NCBI GenBank assembly: GCA_037974335.1
Contig: CM075761.1
Coordinates: 13,257,543 to 13,321,542, forward strand
DNA: 64,000 bases
DNA from: Prionace glauca
Lineage: Eukaryota > Chordata > Chondrichthyes > Carcharhiniformes > Carcharhinidae
Reading direction: 5' to 3'
This document shows positions 42,027 through 53,121 of the stretch, in pieces. Under the pieces are notes generated by a model. The model saw only the letters and a program-made list of their open reading frames with translations, made no database searches and was not told the DNA's origin. Positions within the stretch are counted from its first letter, which is position 1. Each line of letters begins with the position of its first letter. The position numbers and the translations under genes were made by a program.

Positions 42027-42884
42027 AATTGAAGGTGATAAATTATTCCCCAAAATATCCGCGGGCTGTCCTATGCAAAATTCGCAACTGGTGCCAACCC
42101 GATTTTGGAAATCAGCCAGTCATTTTCACAGTTGGATGGAATAATGGCGGCATATGTTCCCACAATGAACAGCGTCTGGCAAAGGCCTCTATCTGGGACA
42201 GGTTCCGTGCGAAATTCTCTCCGATATGAATTCCCCTTCCCTCTCCACTCAGAAGATGTCTTATTTTGGCTAAGTGAGTTAAATAAATGTTTTTTTGTCG
42301 TGGATCGATGTTGGACACCCCTGTCTGCATGTGGAGGTGGCTTGCGTTTTATAAAGAAAGGGGAAAGGGGAAAAGGAAGCAGGCAATGTTTTCCTGCGGG
42401 GGCCGAGCTGAGAGAGAAATGCATGCATAGCGTTAGAGCGGCACCGTGTGGGCTGGGCGAGAAATTGCAACAACCTCAGTAAATTTAACATTCTAAACAA
42501 TGTTAAAGAAAAACTTCATTCCTTCTCCCTCAGGCAATGAAATCCTGAAGATCCATTAACTCCAATTAGCAACATCCATGTCCCACGAACTCAGAAAACG
42601 ACAGGAACCTATATAGGGATTAATCGCATGTGGCAATTTTGAGAATCGCAATCGTGCGGGCAAACCAGTGTAATCCAGAAGCTACTACTTACATAGGATT
42701 GTCTGCGAAATAAAGTGATGCACTATCTTTCCAGTGCCGCACTAAAAACTGTTGATTATTACTCGATTGCGACTGACATTCCATAAAAAAGGGAAGGGTG
42801 CGGATTATTCTGAGCAGATTTTTTTAGCTTCGAATTGAGAACCTTTCTGGATCTGTGTGTGTCACTTATAGTACACCACAAAAA
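42027..42884. other. Unassigned sequence
   Basis: Frames of 117 to 125 codons overlap on both strands at 42071-42482 with no family resemblance. It is not part of any repeat recognised here. I cannot support a gene. Confidence 0.3.
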
Positions 42885-43064
42885 CAACAAACAAAGAACA
42901 AAGAACAAAATAGCCCGGGAAATAGGCCTTTCGGCCCAACAAGCCCTCGCTGCCATTTTAACATTATGAGTCCCCCCTCCACCCATGACCCTTGTCTATG
43001 CTTTTGGCATTCCTCATTGAGGGAAGACTAATTTAGGGACAATTTCTTACACCAATCAGCCAAA
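42885..43064 (-). mobile_element. CR1-C 3' UTR (older subfamily)
   Basis: ACAAACAAAGAACAAAGAAC to TTTCTTACACCAATCAGCC, antisense. Confidence 0.78.
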
Positions 43065-43570
43065 ATACAAAGAAAACTGCAAGATACTGATGGAAGATGA
43101 TTTGCCTAGAACACAATAGCGTCATTATGTAACATTCATTGTGTTTCACGTAGTCAATAGTTAAGGTCTGGATTGCTCTCGCTGAGAATGTGATCGGTAC
43201 CGGTTGAATGGAGGAGCTCAAATTAGGATTGGAACATTTGGCACATGCAGGGCTTTGGGAAAAGCCATTTGGTGGGGCGAGTGCTGTTCCAGTAAAGACA
43301 CAGGAAATTAGGACATCGGGGCCTAGAAACGGAAGCGAAATTTCAACTGACCCAGATGGCCCTGACATTCCGTTAGATCATGAATGATTCCCGACCTGAT
43401 CCGCAGTTTCCCACAGGGTCACAATTTCCCTTGATGCCATTAGTGTATAGAAATCTAGCAAATATGAACGCTGTTGAAGCGATTTTACTTTATTTTTTAC
43501 CCTGAGCAAGGAGCAGATTTGAAACTGGGAGAATTTCACATCCGAATTTGGGCGTATTTTTAGCTTACAA
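43065..43570. other. No feature recognised
   Basis: Unassigned, no exon seen. Confidence 0.3.
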
Positions 43571-43599
43571 GGATATCAGCAAGCTCGCTGCAGAAACAC

Positions 43600-44400
43600 A
43601 TGGGCGGGACTGAACGCGCCCGGAACACTGCAGATGGACGTAATGCGCATGCCTCTGATGCTGCGCATGCGGATTAGGAGTTGCAGAGTTCTGACTGAAA
43701 GAACAGAGCTGTCAGCCCCGGCTGCTGCAGGCAATTTGAAGAAGCTCCCCCACCCCCTGCAGTCGCGGTGGCCAACGGTTGGAGTTGCAGGTTCGCCGAC
43801 ATCCCCCCACCACCTAGACCAGTGGCGGACTCGCCGCCCTCCACTCACGGATTGCGCACCAGCTGCACTTCCCCCACCGATCACAGACACATCACTCTCC
43901 GCCCAGAGATCCCTACAGAATGACAGCGAGTCCCCTTTCTCCCCTTTCTCGCCCGATAGCTGCAGAGTGGAACCGAACCCCATTCCCCCATTAGCCCCTC
44001 CTCATTGGCCCCTCTCTATTAGCCTTAGACATAGACATAGAACATTACAGCGCAAACAGGCCCTTCGGCCCTCGAGTTGCGCCGATCGCATCAACCCCAC
44101 CAATCTATAGACCTATCTATAACCCCGAATCCCATTAAACCCCATTAAACCCCTTTCCCCTATAATTTCCAGTACCATTGTCCCCTCCTCATTAGCCATT
44201 CCCTTTTTAGACCCTCGGCCATTAGCTCCTCCCAATTAGATTTTCTCCCATTAGCCCCTCTTCCCATTGGCCCCTTATCCATTGACCACGCCCCGACTGA
44301 GGCCAGTGGGGGCGGGACGCCCCATTAGCTCCGATTCCTGCATTGCCCAATGAGCATTGTCCAGGACATCGATTTTCCATTGTACATTGAAATGGCCAAT
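43600..44400. promoter_or_regulatory. Orphan promoter-like region (NRF1-like, GC-box and CCAAT motifs)
   Basis: Relatively CpG-rich near 43600-43960, with two NRF1-type motifs (GCGCATGC near 43646 and TGCGCATGCGG near 43662). From about 43980 to 44310 many ATTGG/CCAAT and CATTAGCCCCTCC units surround a GC box (GGGGGCGGGAC near 44310). This is the usual dress of a TATA-less promoter, but no gene is seen on either side, so it may be a repeat or a fragment of a promoter. A CR1-B tail (44028-44152) interrupts it. Confidence 0.3.
44028..44152 (-). mobile_element. CR1-B LINE 3' tip
   Basis: GACATAGAACATTACAGCGC to CCCATTAAACCCC, antisense 3' UTR only. Confidence 0.78.
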
Positions 44401-44405
44401 ATTTC

Positions 44406-45763
44406 ATAGAACATAGAACATTACAGCGCAGAACAGGCCCTTGGGCCCACGATGTTGCGCCGACCAGTTACAAAACAATGACCCACTAGCCTAAACCAAT
44501 CCCTTTTCATCCATAAACCTATCCACAGATCTCTTAAACGCCCCCAAACTAGGTGCATTTACAACTGCAGCTGGCAGGGCATTCCAGTCCCTCACCACCC
44601 TCTGGGTAAAGAACCTACCCCTGACATCAGTCCTATAACTACCCCCCCCTTAATTTAAAGTCGTGCCCCCTCGTGCTAGCTTTCTCCATCCTAGGAAAAA
44701 GGCTATCACTATCTATCCTGTCTAAACCTCTAATCATCTTATATGTTTCAATGAGATCCCCTCTTAGCCGCCTTCTTTCCAGCGAAAACAACCCCAAATC
44801 TCTCAATCTCTCCTCATAGGATCTCCCCTCCATACCAGGCAACATCCTGGTAAACCTCCTCTGCACCCTCTCCAAAGTCTCTACATCCTTCCTGTAATGT
44901 GGGGACCAGAACTGCACACAAAACTCCAAGTGTGGCCGCACCAGAGTTGTGTACAGTTGCATCATGACGCTGCGGCTCCTAAATTCAATCCCCCTTCCAA
45001 TAAACGCCAAGACACCGTATGCCTTCTTAACAACCTTGTCTACTTGATTCCCAAATTTCAGGGATATATGTACACATACACCTAGATCCCTCTGCTCCTC
45101 CACACTATTCAAAGTCCTCCCGTTAGCCCTATACTCAACACATCTGTTATTCCTACCGAAATGAACTACATCACACTTCTCCACATTAAACTCCATCCGC
45201 CACCTCTCAGCCCAGCTCTGCAACCTTTCGAAGTCACCCTGCAAACTATGACACCCTTCCTCACAATCTACCACACTGCCGACTTTGGTGTCATCAGCAA
45301 ATTTACTAATCCACCCAACTATATCCTCATCCAGATCATTAATAAAAATTACAAACAGCAGTGGCCCCAAAACAGATCCCTGAGGCACACCACTCGTAAC
45401 CGAACTCCATGACGAATATTTACCATCAACCACCACCCTCTGTCTCCTATCTGCTAGCCAATTCCTAATCCAATTACCTAGATCACCCCCAATCCCATAC
45501 ATCTGCATTTTCTGCAGAAGCCTACCATGGTGAACCTTATCAAACGCCTTGCTAAAATCCATATACACCACATCAACTGCCTTACCCCTATCCACCTCTT
45601 TGGTCACTTTCTTAAAGAACTCGATAAGGTTAGTAAGGCATGACCTACCCGTTACAAAACCATGCTGAGTGTCTCTAATCAACTCATTACACTCCAAATA
45701 ACTATCAATCCTGTCTCTAATAATCCTTTCCAAAACCTTACCCACCACAGAAGTAAGACTCAC
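44406..45763 (-). mobile_element. CR1-A LINE, 3' half of a copy split by another CR1-A
   Basis: Minus-strand RT from PVSLTSVVGK through FADDTKVGS to the C-terminus and the 3' tail at 44406. Its upstream part continues at 49943-50510, after the plus-strand copy. The coding frame is largely open but shifts near 44639, in a C run. Confidence 0.85.
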
Positions 45764-46047
45764 CGGTTTCTGTTTCTTTGTCTAACTTTTATTTTTAGTT
45801 TTTAAATTTGCGAGTTTTTGGCGTTTTTTTAAAATTAGTTAAAACCGGAAGTCGTCACTAGGACGCTTGCCGGTAGTTGTAGTTTTTTTTTCCGGGCCCC
45901 TAACCCTATAAATTAGTGCAGAGAGGATACCCGATTCTCTACACTGGTAGAGAATCCCACCCTCCCACCTCCTCTAACCTAAATTATAAGTGTGGGTAAG
46001 TTTTCTTTTTAATATTTTTATTTTTTCTGCTGGTAACTGTTTCAGGG
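45764..46047 (+). promoter_or_regulatory. CR1-A 5' UTR with TATA-like box and perfect hairpin
   Basis: Contains CTATAAATTAG near 45906 and a perfect 10-bp stem with 4-base loop at 45933-45956 (GATTCTCTAC, ACTG, GTAGAGAATC). The same block is repeated at the end of the window (hairpin 63910-63933). Probably carries the internal promoter of the element; the hairpin role is unknown. Confidence 0.5.
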
Positions 46048-46971
46048 ATGGCAGTTCAGGCAGTGTGCTGCATCTCCTGTGGGATGTATGTGGTGAGGGA
46101 CTCCAGTAGTGTTACAGGGGATTTTACTTGTAGGAAGTGCGTTAGAATGCAGCTTCTGGAGGAGCGTGTAAAGGAGTTGGAGGTGGAAGTAGAGGAGCTC
46201 CGCAAAATTCGGGATGCGGAGGTGGACATTGATAGGAGTTATAGGGAGTTAGTCACTCCTAGAAACCAGTCTTGGGTCACAGCCAAGAGGAGGGGAAAGA
46301 AGCAAGTGGGGAGAAAATCCCCTGGGGCTGTTCCCCTCCAAAATAGGTTTTCGGTCCTGGAGGCTACAGTTGAGGAGGGATCAACTGGGGATTGCTAAAG
46401 GGAGCAGGTCTCTGGGGATGAGCCTACTGTAAAAGCTCAGGTGGTTAGGGGTAGCCAAAGATTAGGTCTTGTCATTGGGGACTCCACCGTTAAAGGGACG
46501 GATAGGAGAGTCGGTAATAATGATAGGAACTCAGGGCTGGTGTGTTGCCTACCAGGGGCTGGGGTCCAGGATGTCTCAGAGAGGATATTCAAGACTCTCA
46601 GGGGAGAGGGAGATCAACCCCAAGTTATAATTCATGTGGGGACGCATGATATAGGAAGGCTAAGGGAAGGGGACATTAAGCAGAGATTCATGGAGTTGGG
46701 GTGGAAGCTAAAGGCCAAGACAGATAGAATGGTTATCTCTGGACACTTGCCTGTGCCACGGGATAGTTTAGAGAGGAACAGAGGGAGGGAAAGCTTGAAC
46801 TCGTGGCTGAGGGGATGGTGCAGGAGGGAGGGGTTTAAGTACTTGAACAATTGGGGCTCGTTCTGGGGAAGGTGGGACCTTTATCAGAGGGATGGGATTC
46901 ACCTGAACCAAAGGGGAACAAATATCCTGGGAGGTAAATTTGTGAAGGTTATGCGGAGTGGTTTAAACTGA
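46048..46971 (+). CDS. CR1-A ORF1 (Cys-rich motif, coiled coil, SGNH-like domain), one in-frame stop
   Basis: Starts at ATG 46048 (MAVQAVCCISCGMYV). An N-terminal Cys-rich motif (CCxxC...CRKC) precedes a Glu-rich coiled coil (LEERVKELEVEVEEL). After a TAA at 46396-46398 the same frame continues with an SGNH-hydrolase-like domain: VIGDST, then HVGTHD, then a DGIHLN block near the end, as in the esterase domain of other CR1 ORF1 proteins. These proteins bind RNA or membranes and assist retrotransposition. The usual HxGTND block reads HVGTHD here. Confidence 0.75.
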
Positions 46972-47072
46972 TTCAGAGGGGGGGTGGGATCCTGAGTAGA
47001 AGGGGTGAAAGTGAGGGGGGCGTAGATGGGGACTGCAATGCACGGCATTGCGGGGGAGGGGCGGAAAAGGGT

Positions 47073-49849
47073 TTGGAATGTGGTTTGAAATGTGTATACT
47101 TTAATGCGAGGAGTATTCGCAATAAGGTGGATGAACTTGCAGCGTGGACCAGTACCTGGGACTTCGATGTTGTGGCCATTTCAGAGACTTGGATAGAGCA
47201 GGGTCAGGAATGGATGTTGCAGGTCCCGGGGTACAAATGCTTTAATCGGAGTAGACAAGGAGGTAGAAGGGGGGGGTAGCATTATTGGTCAAGGACTGTA
47301 TCTCAGTGTCAGAGAGGAACTTTGATGAGGACTTGTCTGTTGAGGTAGTATGGGCGGAGATTAGAAATAGGAGAGGAGAGGTCACCCTGTTGGGAGTCTT
47401 TTATAGACCTCCAAAAAGTTCTAGAGAGGTTGAGGAAAGGATTGCGGAGACGATCCTTGTTAGGAGTGAAAGTAATAGGGTAATTGTTATGGGGGACTTT
47501 AACTTTACTCATGTAGATTGGAATTGCTACAGCTCTGGCTCGTTAGAGGGGTCAGTTTTTGTTCAAAGTGTGCAAGAAGGTTTTTTGACTCAGTATGTAG
47601 ATAGGCCGACGAGAGGTGAGGCTATATTGGATTTGGTGCTCGGTAATGAGTCAGACCAGGTGCTAGACTTGGAAGTTGGTGTACAGTTTGGGGATAGTGA
47701 TCACAATTCGATTACGTTCACCTTAGTGATGGAAAGGGATAGGCATGAACCTCGGGTCAGTAGTTTCAGCTGGGGAAAGGGTAATTATGAGGCTATCAGG
47801 AGAGAATTAGGAAGCATTGGTTGGAATGAGAGATTACAGGGACTGGGAACATCCGAGATGTGGAGATTTTTCAAGGAGCAGCTATTGCGGGTCTGTGATA
47901 AGTATATCCCTGTCAGGCAAGGAGGATTTTGTAGGCCCAGGGAACCGTGGTGCACCAAAAAAGTTGATTCGTTGGTTAGGAAGAAAAAGGAGGCTTATGT
48001 TCGGATGAGGCTAGAAGGCTCAGGTAGTGCATTAGAAAGTTTTAGATTGGCTAGGAGGGAGTTGAAGAGGGAGTTAAGAAGGGCTAAAAGAGGGCATGAG
48101 ATGATTTTGGCTGATAGGATTAAGGAGAACCCTAAGGCGTTTTACAGGTATGTCAAGAACAGAAGGTTGGTTAGGACAAGATTAGGGCCAGTTACAGACA
48201 GTAGAGGGAAGTTGTGTGTGGAACCGGAGGAGATTGGAGAGGCGTTGAACCAATATTTCTCTTCGGTGTTCACGCAAGGGGACAGGAATGTAGCTGAGGA
48301 GGACACTGGGGTGCAGGGGTGTGAAATAGATAGTATTGCAGTTGATACGGGGGATGTGCTGGATATTTTAGAGGGATTGAAAATAGATAAGTCCCCTGGT
48401 CCAGATGGGATTTACCCTAGGATTCTTTGGGAGGCAAGAGGGGTGATTGCGGAGCCTCTGGCTCTGATCTTCAGGTCGTCGTTAGTCTCTGGTATAGTAC
48501 CAGAAGATTGGAGGACAGCAAATGTTGTCCCATTGTTTAAGAAGGGGAGAAGGGACTTCCCTGGGAATTATAGACCGGTGAGTCTTACTTCTGTGATGGG
48601 TAAGGTTTTGGAAAGGATTATTGGAGACAGGATTTATAGTTATTTGGAAAGTAATGAGTTGATTAGAGACAGCCAGCATGGTTTTGTAGCGGGTAGGTCA
48701 TGCCTTACTAACCTTATCGAGTTCTTTGAGAAAGTGACCAAAGAGGTGGATAGGGGTAAGGCAGTTGATGTGGTGTATATGGATTTTAGCAAGGCGTTTG
48801 ATAAGGTTCACCATGGTAGGCTTCTGCAGAAAATGCAGATGTATGGGATTGGGGGTGATCTAGGTAATTGGATTAGGAATTGGCTAGCAGATAGGAGACA
48901 GAGAGTGGTGGTTGATGGGAAATATTCGTCATGGAGTTCGGTTACAAGTGGTGTGCCTCAGGGATCTGTTTTGGGGCCACTGCTGTTTGTAATTTTTATT
49001 AATGATCTGGATGAGGGTATAGTTGGGTGGATTAGTAAGTTTGCTGATGACACCAAAGTCGGAGGTGTGGTAGATTGTGAGGAAGGTTGTCATAGTTTGC
49101 AGGATGACTTAGAAAGGTTGCAGAGCTGGGCTGAGAGGTGGCGGATGGAGTTTAATGTGGAGAAGTGTGAGGTAATTCATTTCGGTAGGAATAACAGATG
49201 TGTTGAGTATAGGGCTAACGGGAGGATTTTGAATAGTGTGGAGGAGCAGAGGGATCTAGGTGTATGTGTACATAGATCCCTGAAAGTTGGGAATCAAGTA
49301 GATAAGGTTGTTAAGAAGGCATACGGAGTTTTGGCGTTTATTGGTAGGGGGCTTGAATTTAGGAGTCGCAGCGTCATGATGCAAATGTACACATCTCTGG
49401 TGCGGCAGCACTTGGAGTTTTGTGTGCAGTTCTGGTCCCCACATTACAGGAAGGATGTAGAGGCTTTGGAGAGGGTGCAGAGGAGGTTTACCAGGATGTT
49501 GCCTGGTATGGAGGGGAGATCCTATGAGGAGAGATTGAGAGATTTGGGGTTGTTTTCGCTGGAAAGAAGGCGGCTAAGAGGGGATCTCATTGAAACATAT
49601 AAGATGATTAGAGGTTTAGACAGGGTAGATAGTGATAGCCTTTTTCCTAGGATGGAGAAAGCTAGCACGAGGGGGCACGATTTTAAATTAAGGGGGGGTA
49701 GTTATAGGACAGATGTCAGGGGTAGGTTCTTTACCCAGAGGGTGGTGAGGGACTGGAATGCCCTGCCAGCTGCAGTTGTAAATGCACCTAGTTTGGGGGC
49801 GTTTAAAAGATCTGTGGATAAGTTTATGGATGAAAAGGGATTGGTTTAG
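47073..49849 (+). CDS. CR1-A ORF2: apurinic-like endonuclease and reverse transcriptase, one frameshift
   Basis: The endonuclease part begins near 47073 (FNARSIRNK, ISETW) and shifts frame at the G run near 47275. From 47285 one open frame of 854 codons runs to 49849, with GDFNF and SDHNS of the endonuclease, then reverse transcriptase blocks [37 protein letters not shown] and the catalytic FADDTK, and a C-terminal domain ending DEKGLV. It nicks target DNA and copies its RNA there. Confidence 0.88.
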
Positions 49850-49942
49850 GCTAGTGGGTCATTGTTTTGTAACTGGTCGGCGCAACATCGTGGGCCGAAG
49901 GGCCTGTTCTGCGCTGTAATGTTCTATGTTCTATGTTCTATG

Positions 49943-50510
49943 TTTATAATTCCCAGGGAAGTCCCTTCTCCCCTTATTAAACAACATTTGCTGTCCTCCA
50001 ATCTTCCGGTACTATACCAGAGACCAATGACGACCTGAAGATCAGAGCCAGAGGCTCCGCAATCACCTCTCTTGCCTCCCAATGAATCCTAGGGTAAATC
50101 CCATCCGGACCAGGGGACTTATGTATTTTCAAACCCTCTAAAATATCCAGCACATCCCCCGTATCAACTGCAATACTATCTATTTTACATCCCTGCACCC
50201 CAATGTCCCCCTCAGCTACATTCATGTCCCCTTGCGTGAAAACCGAAGAGAAATATTGGTTCAACGCCTCTCCAATCTCCTCCGGTTCCACGCACGACTT
50301 CCCTCTACTGTCTGTAACTGGCCCTAATCTTGCCCTAACCAACCTTCTGTTCTTGACATACCTGTAAAACGCCTTAGGGTTCTCCTTAATCCTATCAGCC
50401 AAAGTCATTTCATTTAAGAAACAATCTACTTTTCTGTTATTATTTGCGAAGTGAACGTACGCATTCAGGCCAATGGCCGGCAGGTAATTATGCTGCTCTC
50501 TACGCATGAC
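49943..50510 (-). mobile_element. CR1-A LINE, 5' part of the split copy
   Basis: Minus-strand coding from MTLADRIKENPKAF to GNYR, ending exactly where 45763 resumes (PVSLTS). Together with 44406-45763 this is one 5'-truncated copy interrupted by 45764-49942. Confidence 0.8.
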
Positions 50511-50534
50511 ACACGATTCTAAAGATGACCATTA

Positions 50535-50787
50535 ACTTGGTTACATGGAATCATAGAAAATAGAAGCAGAAACAAGCCTCTCGACCCCTTGAGTCTGTCA
50601 ACAATTCATTTTGATTAGACGTGATTACGAAATTCAATATCTTGATCCCGCCATCCCTTTTAGCCGTAGGGCCAGATCTAATTTCTTCTGGAAGTCAAAC
50701 GATGTTTTGGATTCAACTACTTTCTGTGGAAGCGAATTCCACACATTCGTCAGTCCCTGGGTGAAAAAATTTCTTCTCATCTCAGAT
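50535..50787 (-). mobile_element. Old CR1-like LINE, 3' part (outer layer)
   Basis: AATCATAGAAAATAGAAGCAG tail side and diverged coding remnants; interrupted by CR1-B at CTCAGATCCT and resumed at 51453. Confidence 0.68.
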
Positions 50788-50989
50788 CCTTGTCAGGCCT
50801 CATTTGGAGTACTGTGCGCAGTTCTGGTCGCCTCACTATAGGAAAGACGTAGAAGCTATTGAAAGGGTACAGAGGATGTTGCCTGGACTGGGAGGCATGC
50901 CTTATGAAGTTAGGCTGAGGGAGCTGGGTCTCTTTTCCCTGGAGAGACGAAGGTTGAGAGGCGACCTGATAGAGGTTTATAAAATGTTA
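50788..50989 (+). mobile_element. CR1-B LINE, left part (middle layer)
   Basis: Sense text [20 protein letters not shown] to DLIEVYKML, interrupted by a CR1-C 3' UTR. About 90 bases of B are missing at the junction. Confidence 0.83.
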
Positions 50990-51233
50990 AAAAAAGAACA
51001 AAGAACAAAGAACAGTCCAGCACGGGAAACAGGCCCTTCGGCCCAACGAGCCCGCGCCGCCACGTCACCCTACACCTATTCTACCTTGCATATCTATGAA
51101 TGGTACCCTACTCAGTCAGATTCAGGGAAGAAATAGTGTCAAGTTGGTAAAAACCGATTAGCCTGAGAGCACATTTTTGGGGTGTGGGAGGAAACCGGAG
51201 CGCCCGGAGGAAACCCACGCAACCACAGGGAGA
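50990..51233 (-). mobile_element. CR1-C 3' UTR fragment (inner layer)
   Basis: AAAAAGAACAAAGAACAAAG to CGCAACCACAGGGAGAA, antisense, with an unusual middle (TACACCTATTCTACCTTGC). Confidence 0.8.
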
Positions 51234-51452
51234 AGTACAGAGGTGATGTTAGGGGTAAGTTTTTCACTCAGAGGGTGGTGAGTGAGTGGAATCGGCTACC
51301 GTCAGTGGTTTTGGAGGCGAACTCGCTGGGGTCTTTTAAGAGACTTCTGGATGAGTTTATGGGGTTTTATGGGATTGGGGGTTATAGATAGGTGTTGATG
51401 TGATTGGCGCAACTCCTGGGCCGAAGGGCCTGTTTGTGCTGTAGTGTTCTAT
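51234..51452 (+). mobile_element. CR1-B LINE, right part (middle layer)
   Basis: KYRGDVRGKFFTQRVVSEWN to FYGIGGYR and the 3' UTR to GTAGTGTTCTATC. Confidence 0.83.
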
Positions 51453-51789
51453 CTGAAAGGTTTACACTCTATCCTCAAACCATGACCCCTGGTTCGGGAC
51501 TCCACGAGCATGGAGAACATTCTTTCTGAATCTACCCTGTCCAATCCTGTTAGAATTTTAAATGTTTTCATGAGATCGCCTCTCAGTCTTCTAAATGCAA
51601 ATTAATGTAATCCGAACGGATTTAGTCTCTGCACATATGACAGGCCTGCTCTCAAAGGCTTCAGACTTTGCTGCACTCCTTCTATACAAGGACATCATTT
51701 CTCAGATCAGGAGATCAAAACTGCACCCAGAACCTCAGGTGTAGCCTCTCCAATGTCCTGTACATTTGTTGCAAATCATTCCTTTTCCT
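51453..51789 (-). mobile_element. Old CR1-like LINE, upstream part (outer layer)
   Basis: TTTACACTCTATCCTCAAACC, GAGATCGCCTCTCAGTCTTC, AACTGCACCCAGAACCTCAGG, antisense and diverged. Confidence 0.65.
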
Positions 51790-52991
51790 GTCACCTTATC
51801 AAAAAACTCAATAAGGTTAGTAAGGCACGACCTACCCGCTACAAAACCATGCTGACTATTTCTAATCAATTCATTACATTCCAAATAACTATAAATCCTA
51901 TCCCTAATGATTTTTTCTAAAACCTTGCCCACAACAGAAGTAAGACTCACCGGTCTAAAATTCCCGGCAAAGTCTCTGTTCCCCTTCTTAAACAATGGGA
52001 CAACATTCGCTATCCTCCAATCCTCCGGGACTACACCAGAGACCAATGACGACCTGAAGTTCAGAGCCAGAGGCTCTGCAATCACCTCTCTAGCCTCCGA
52101 GAGAATCCTAGGGTAGATCCCATCCGGACCAGGGGACTTATCTATTTTCAACCCCTCAAGAATATCCAGCGCATCCCCCTTATCAACCGTAATACTGTCT
52201 ATTTTACACCCCTGCAACCCAGTGTCCTCCTCAGCTATTTTCATGTCCCCCTGCGTGAACACCGAAGAGAAATATTGGTTCAATGCTTCTCCAATCTCCT
52301 CCGGTTCCACACACAACTTCCCTCTGCTGTCTGTAACTGGCCCTAATCTTGCCCTGACCATCCTTCTATTCTTGACATACGTATAGAACGCCTTAGGATT
52401 CTCCTTAATCCTATCAGCCAAAGTCTTCTCATGTCCTCTTTTAGCCCTTCTTAACTCACTCTTCAACTCCCTCCTAGCCAATCTAAAGCTTTCTAGTGCA
52501 CTACCTGAGCCCTCAAATCTCATCCGAACATAAGCCTCCTTTTTCTTTTTAACCATCGACTCAACTCTTTTAGTGCACCACGGTTCCCTAGATCTACCAA
52601 TTCCTTCATGCCTGACAGGGACATACCTATCAAGGACTCGCAGTAGCTGCTCCTTGAAAAAACTCCACATTTCGGATGTTCCCAGTCCCTGTAATCTCCT
52701 GGTCCAATCTATGCTTCCTAATTCACTCGTAATAGCCGCATAATTACCCTTACCCCAGCTAAAACTACTGACCCGAGGTTCATGCCTATCCCTTCCCATC
52801 ACTAAGGTGAACGTAACCGAATTGTGGTCACTATCACCAAAGTGCACACCAACTTCCAAGTCTAGCACCTGGTCTGGCTCATTTCCCAGCACCAAATCCA
52901 ATATAGCCTCACCTCTAGTTGGCCTATCTACATACGAGTCAAAAAACCTTCCTGCACGCTTTGTACAAACACTGACCCCTCTAACGAGCTA
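51790..52991 (-). mobile_element. CR1-A LINE, internal segment
   Basis: Open from 52901 to 51735 on the minus strand: EAILDLVLGNEPDQVL and SDHNSVTF of the endonuclease, through SPGPDGIYPRIL to GFVAGRSCLTNLIEFF. Both the 5' end and the whole 3' half are missing, unlike a normal 5'-truncated LINE. The right end stops within the endonuclease (VSVCTKRAGRFFDS). Confidence 0.87.
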
Positions 52992-53121
52992 GAAACATAG
53001 CAATTCCAATCAATTCCAATCATAGCAATACGATCAGATTATGTAACCTTTTAGATAATGATATTAATATGCAAGAAATAGAGGGATATTTACTGAGGAC
53101 AAGCAAACGACAAACGACAAT

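Larger units (their letters stand above)
45764..49942 (+). mobile_element. CR1-A LINE, nearly full length
   Basis: A CR1-clade non-LTR retrotransposon: 5' UTR, ORF1, ORF2 and a short 3' UTR ending in the repeated TTCTATG tail. Compared with the copy at the end of the window it lacks roughly the first 110 bases. ORF1 has one in-frame stop and ORF2 one frameshift in a G run near 47272-47278; otherwise it is open, so this copy is young but probably not autonomous. It is inserted into an opposite-strand copy of the same family, whose halves lie at 44406-45763 and 49943-50510. Confidence 0.9.

Noticed and set aside
42071-42482. Overlapping frames of 117 and 125 codons on opposite strands
   Set aside because: No family resemblance, no convincing splice sites or signal, and both strands are equally open.
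43576-44110. Frames of 135 to 158 codons on both strands in the GC-rich stretch
   Set aside because: High GC removes stops; there is no domain, and the region looks regulatory or repetitive rather than coding.
44406-49942. Head-to-head CR1-A pair read as one twin-primed insertion with a 5' inversion
   Set aside because: Each arm has its own 3' tail, and the minus copy continues at 49943-50510, so nested insertion explains it better.
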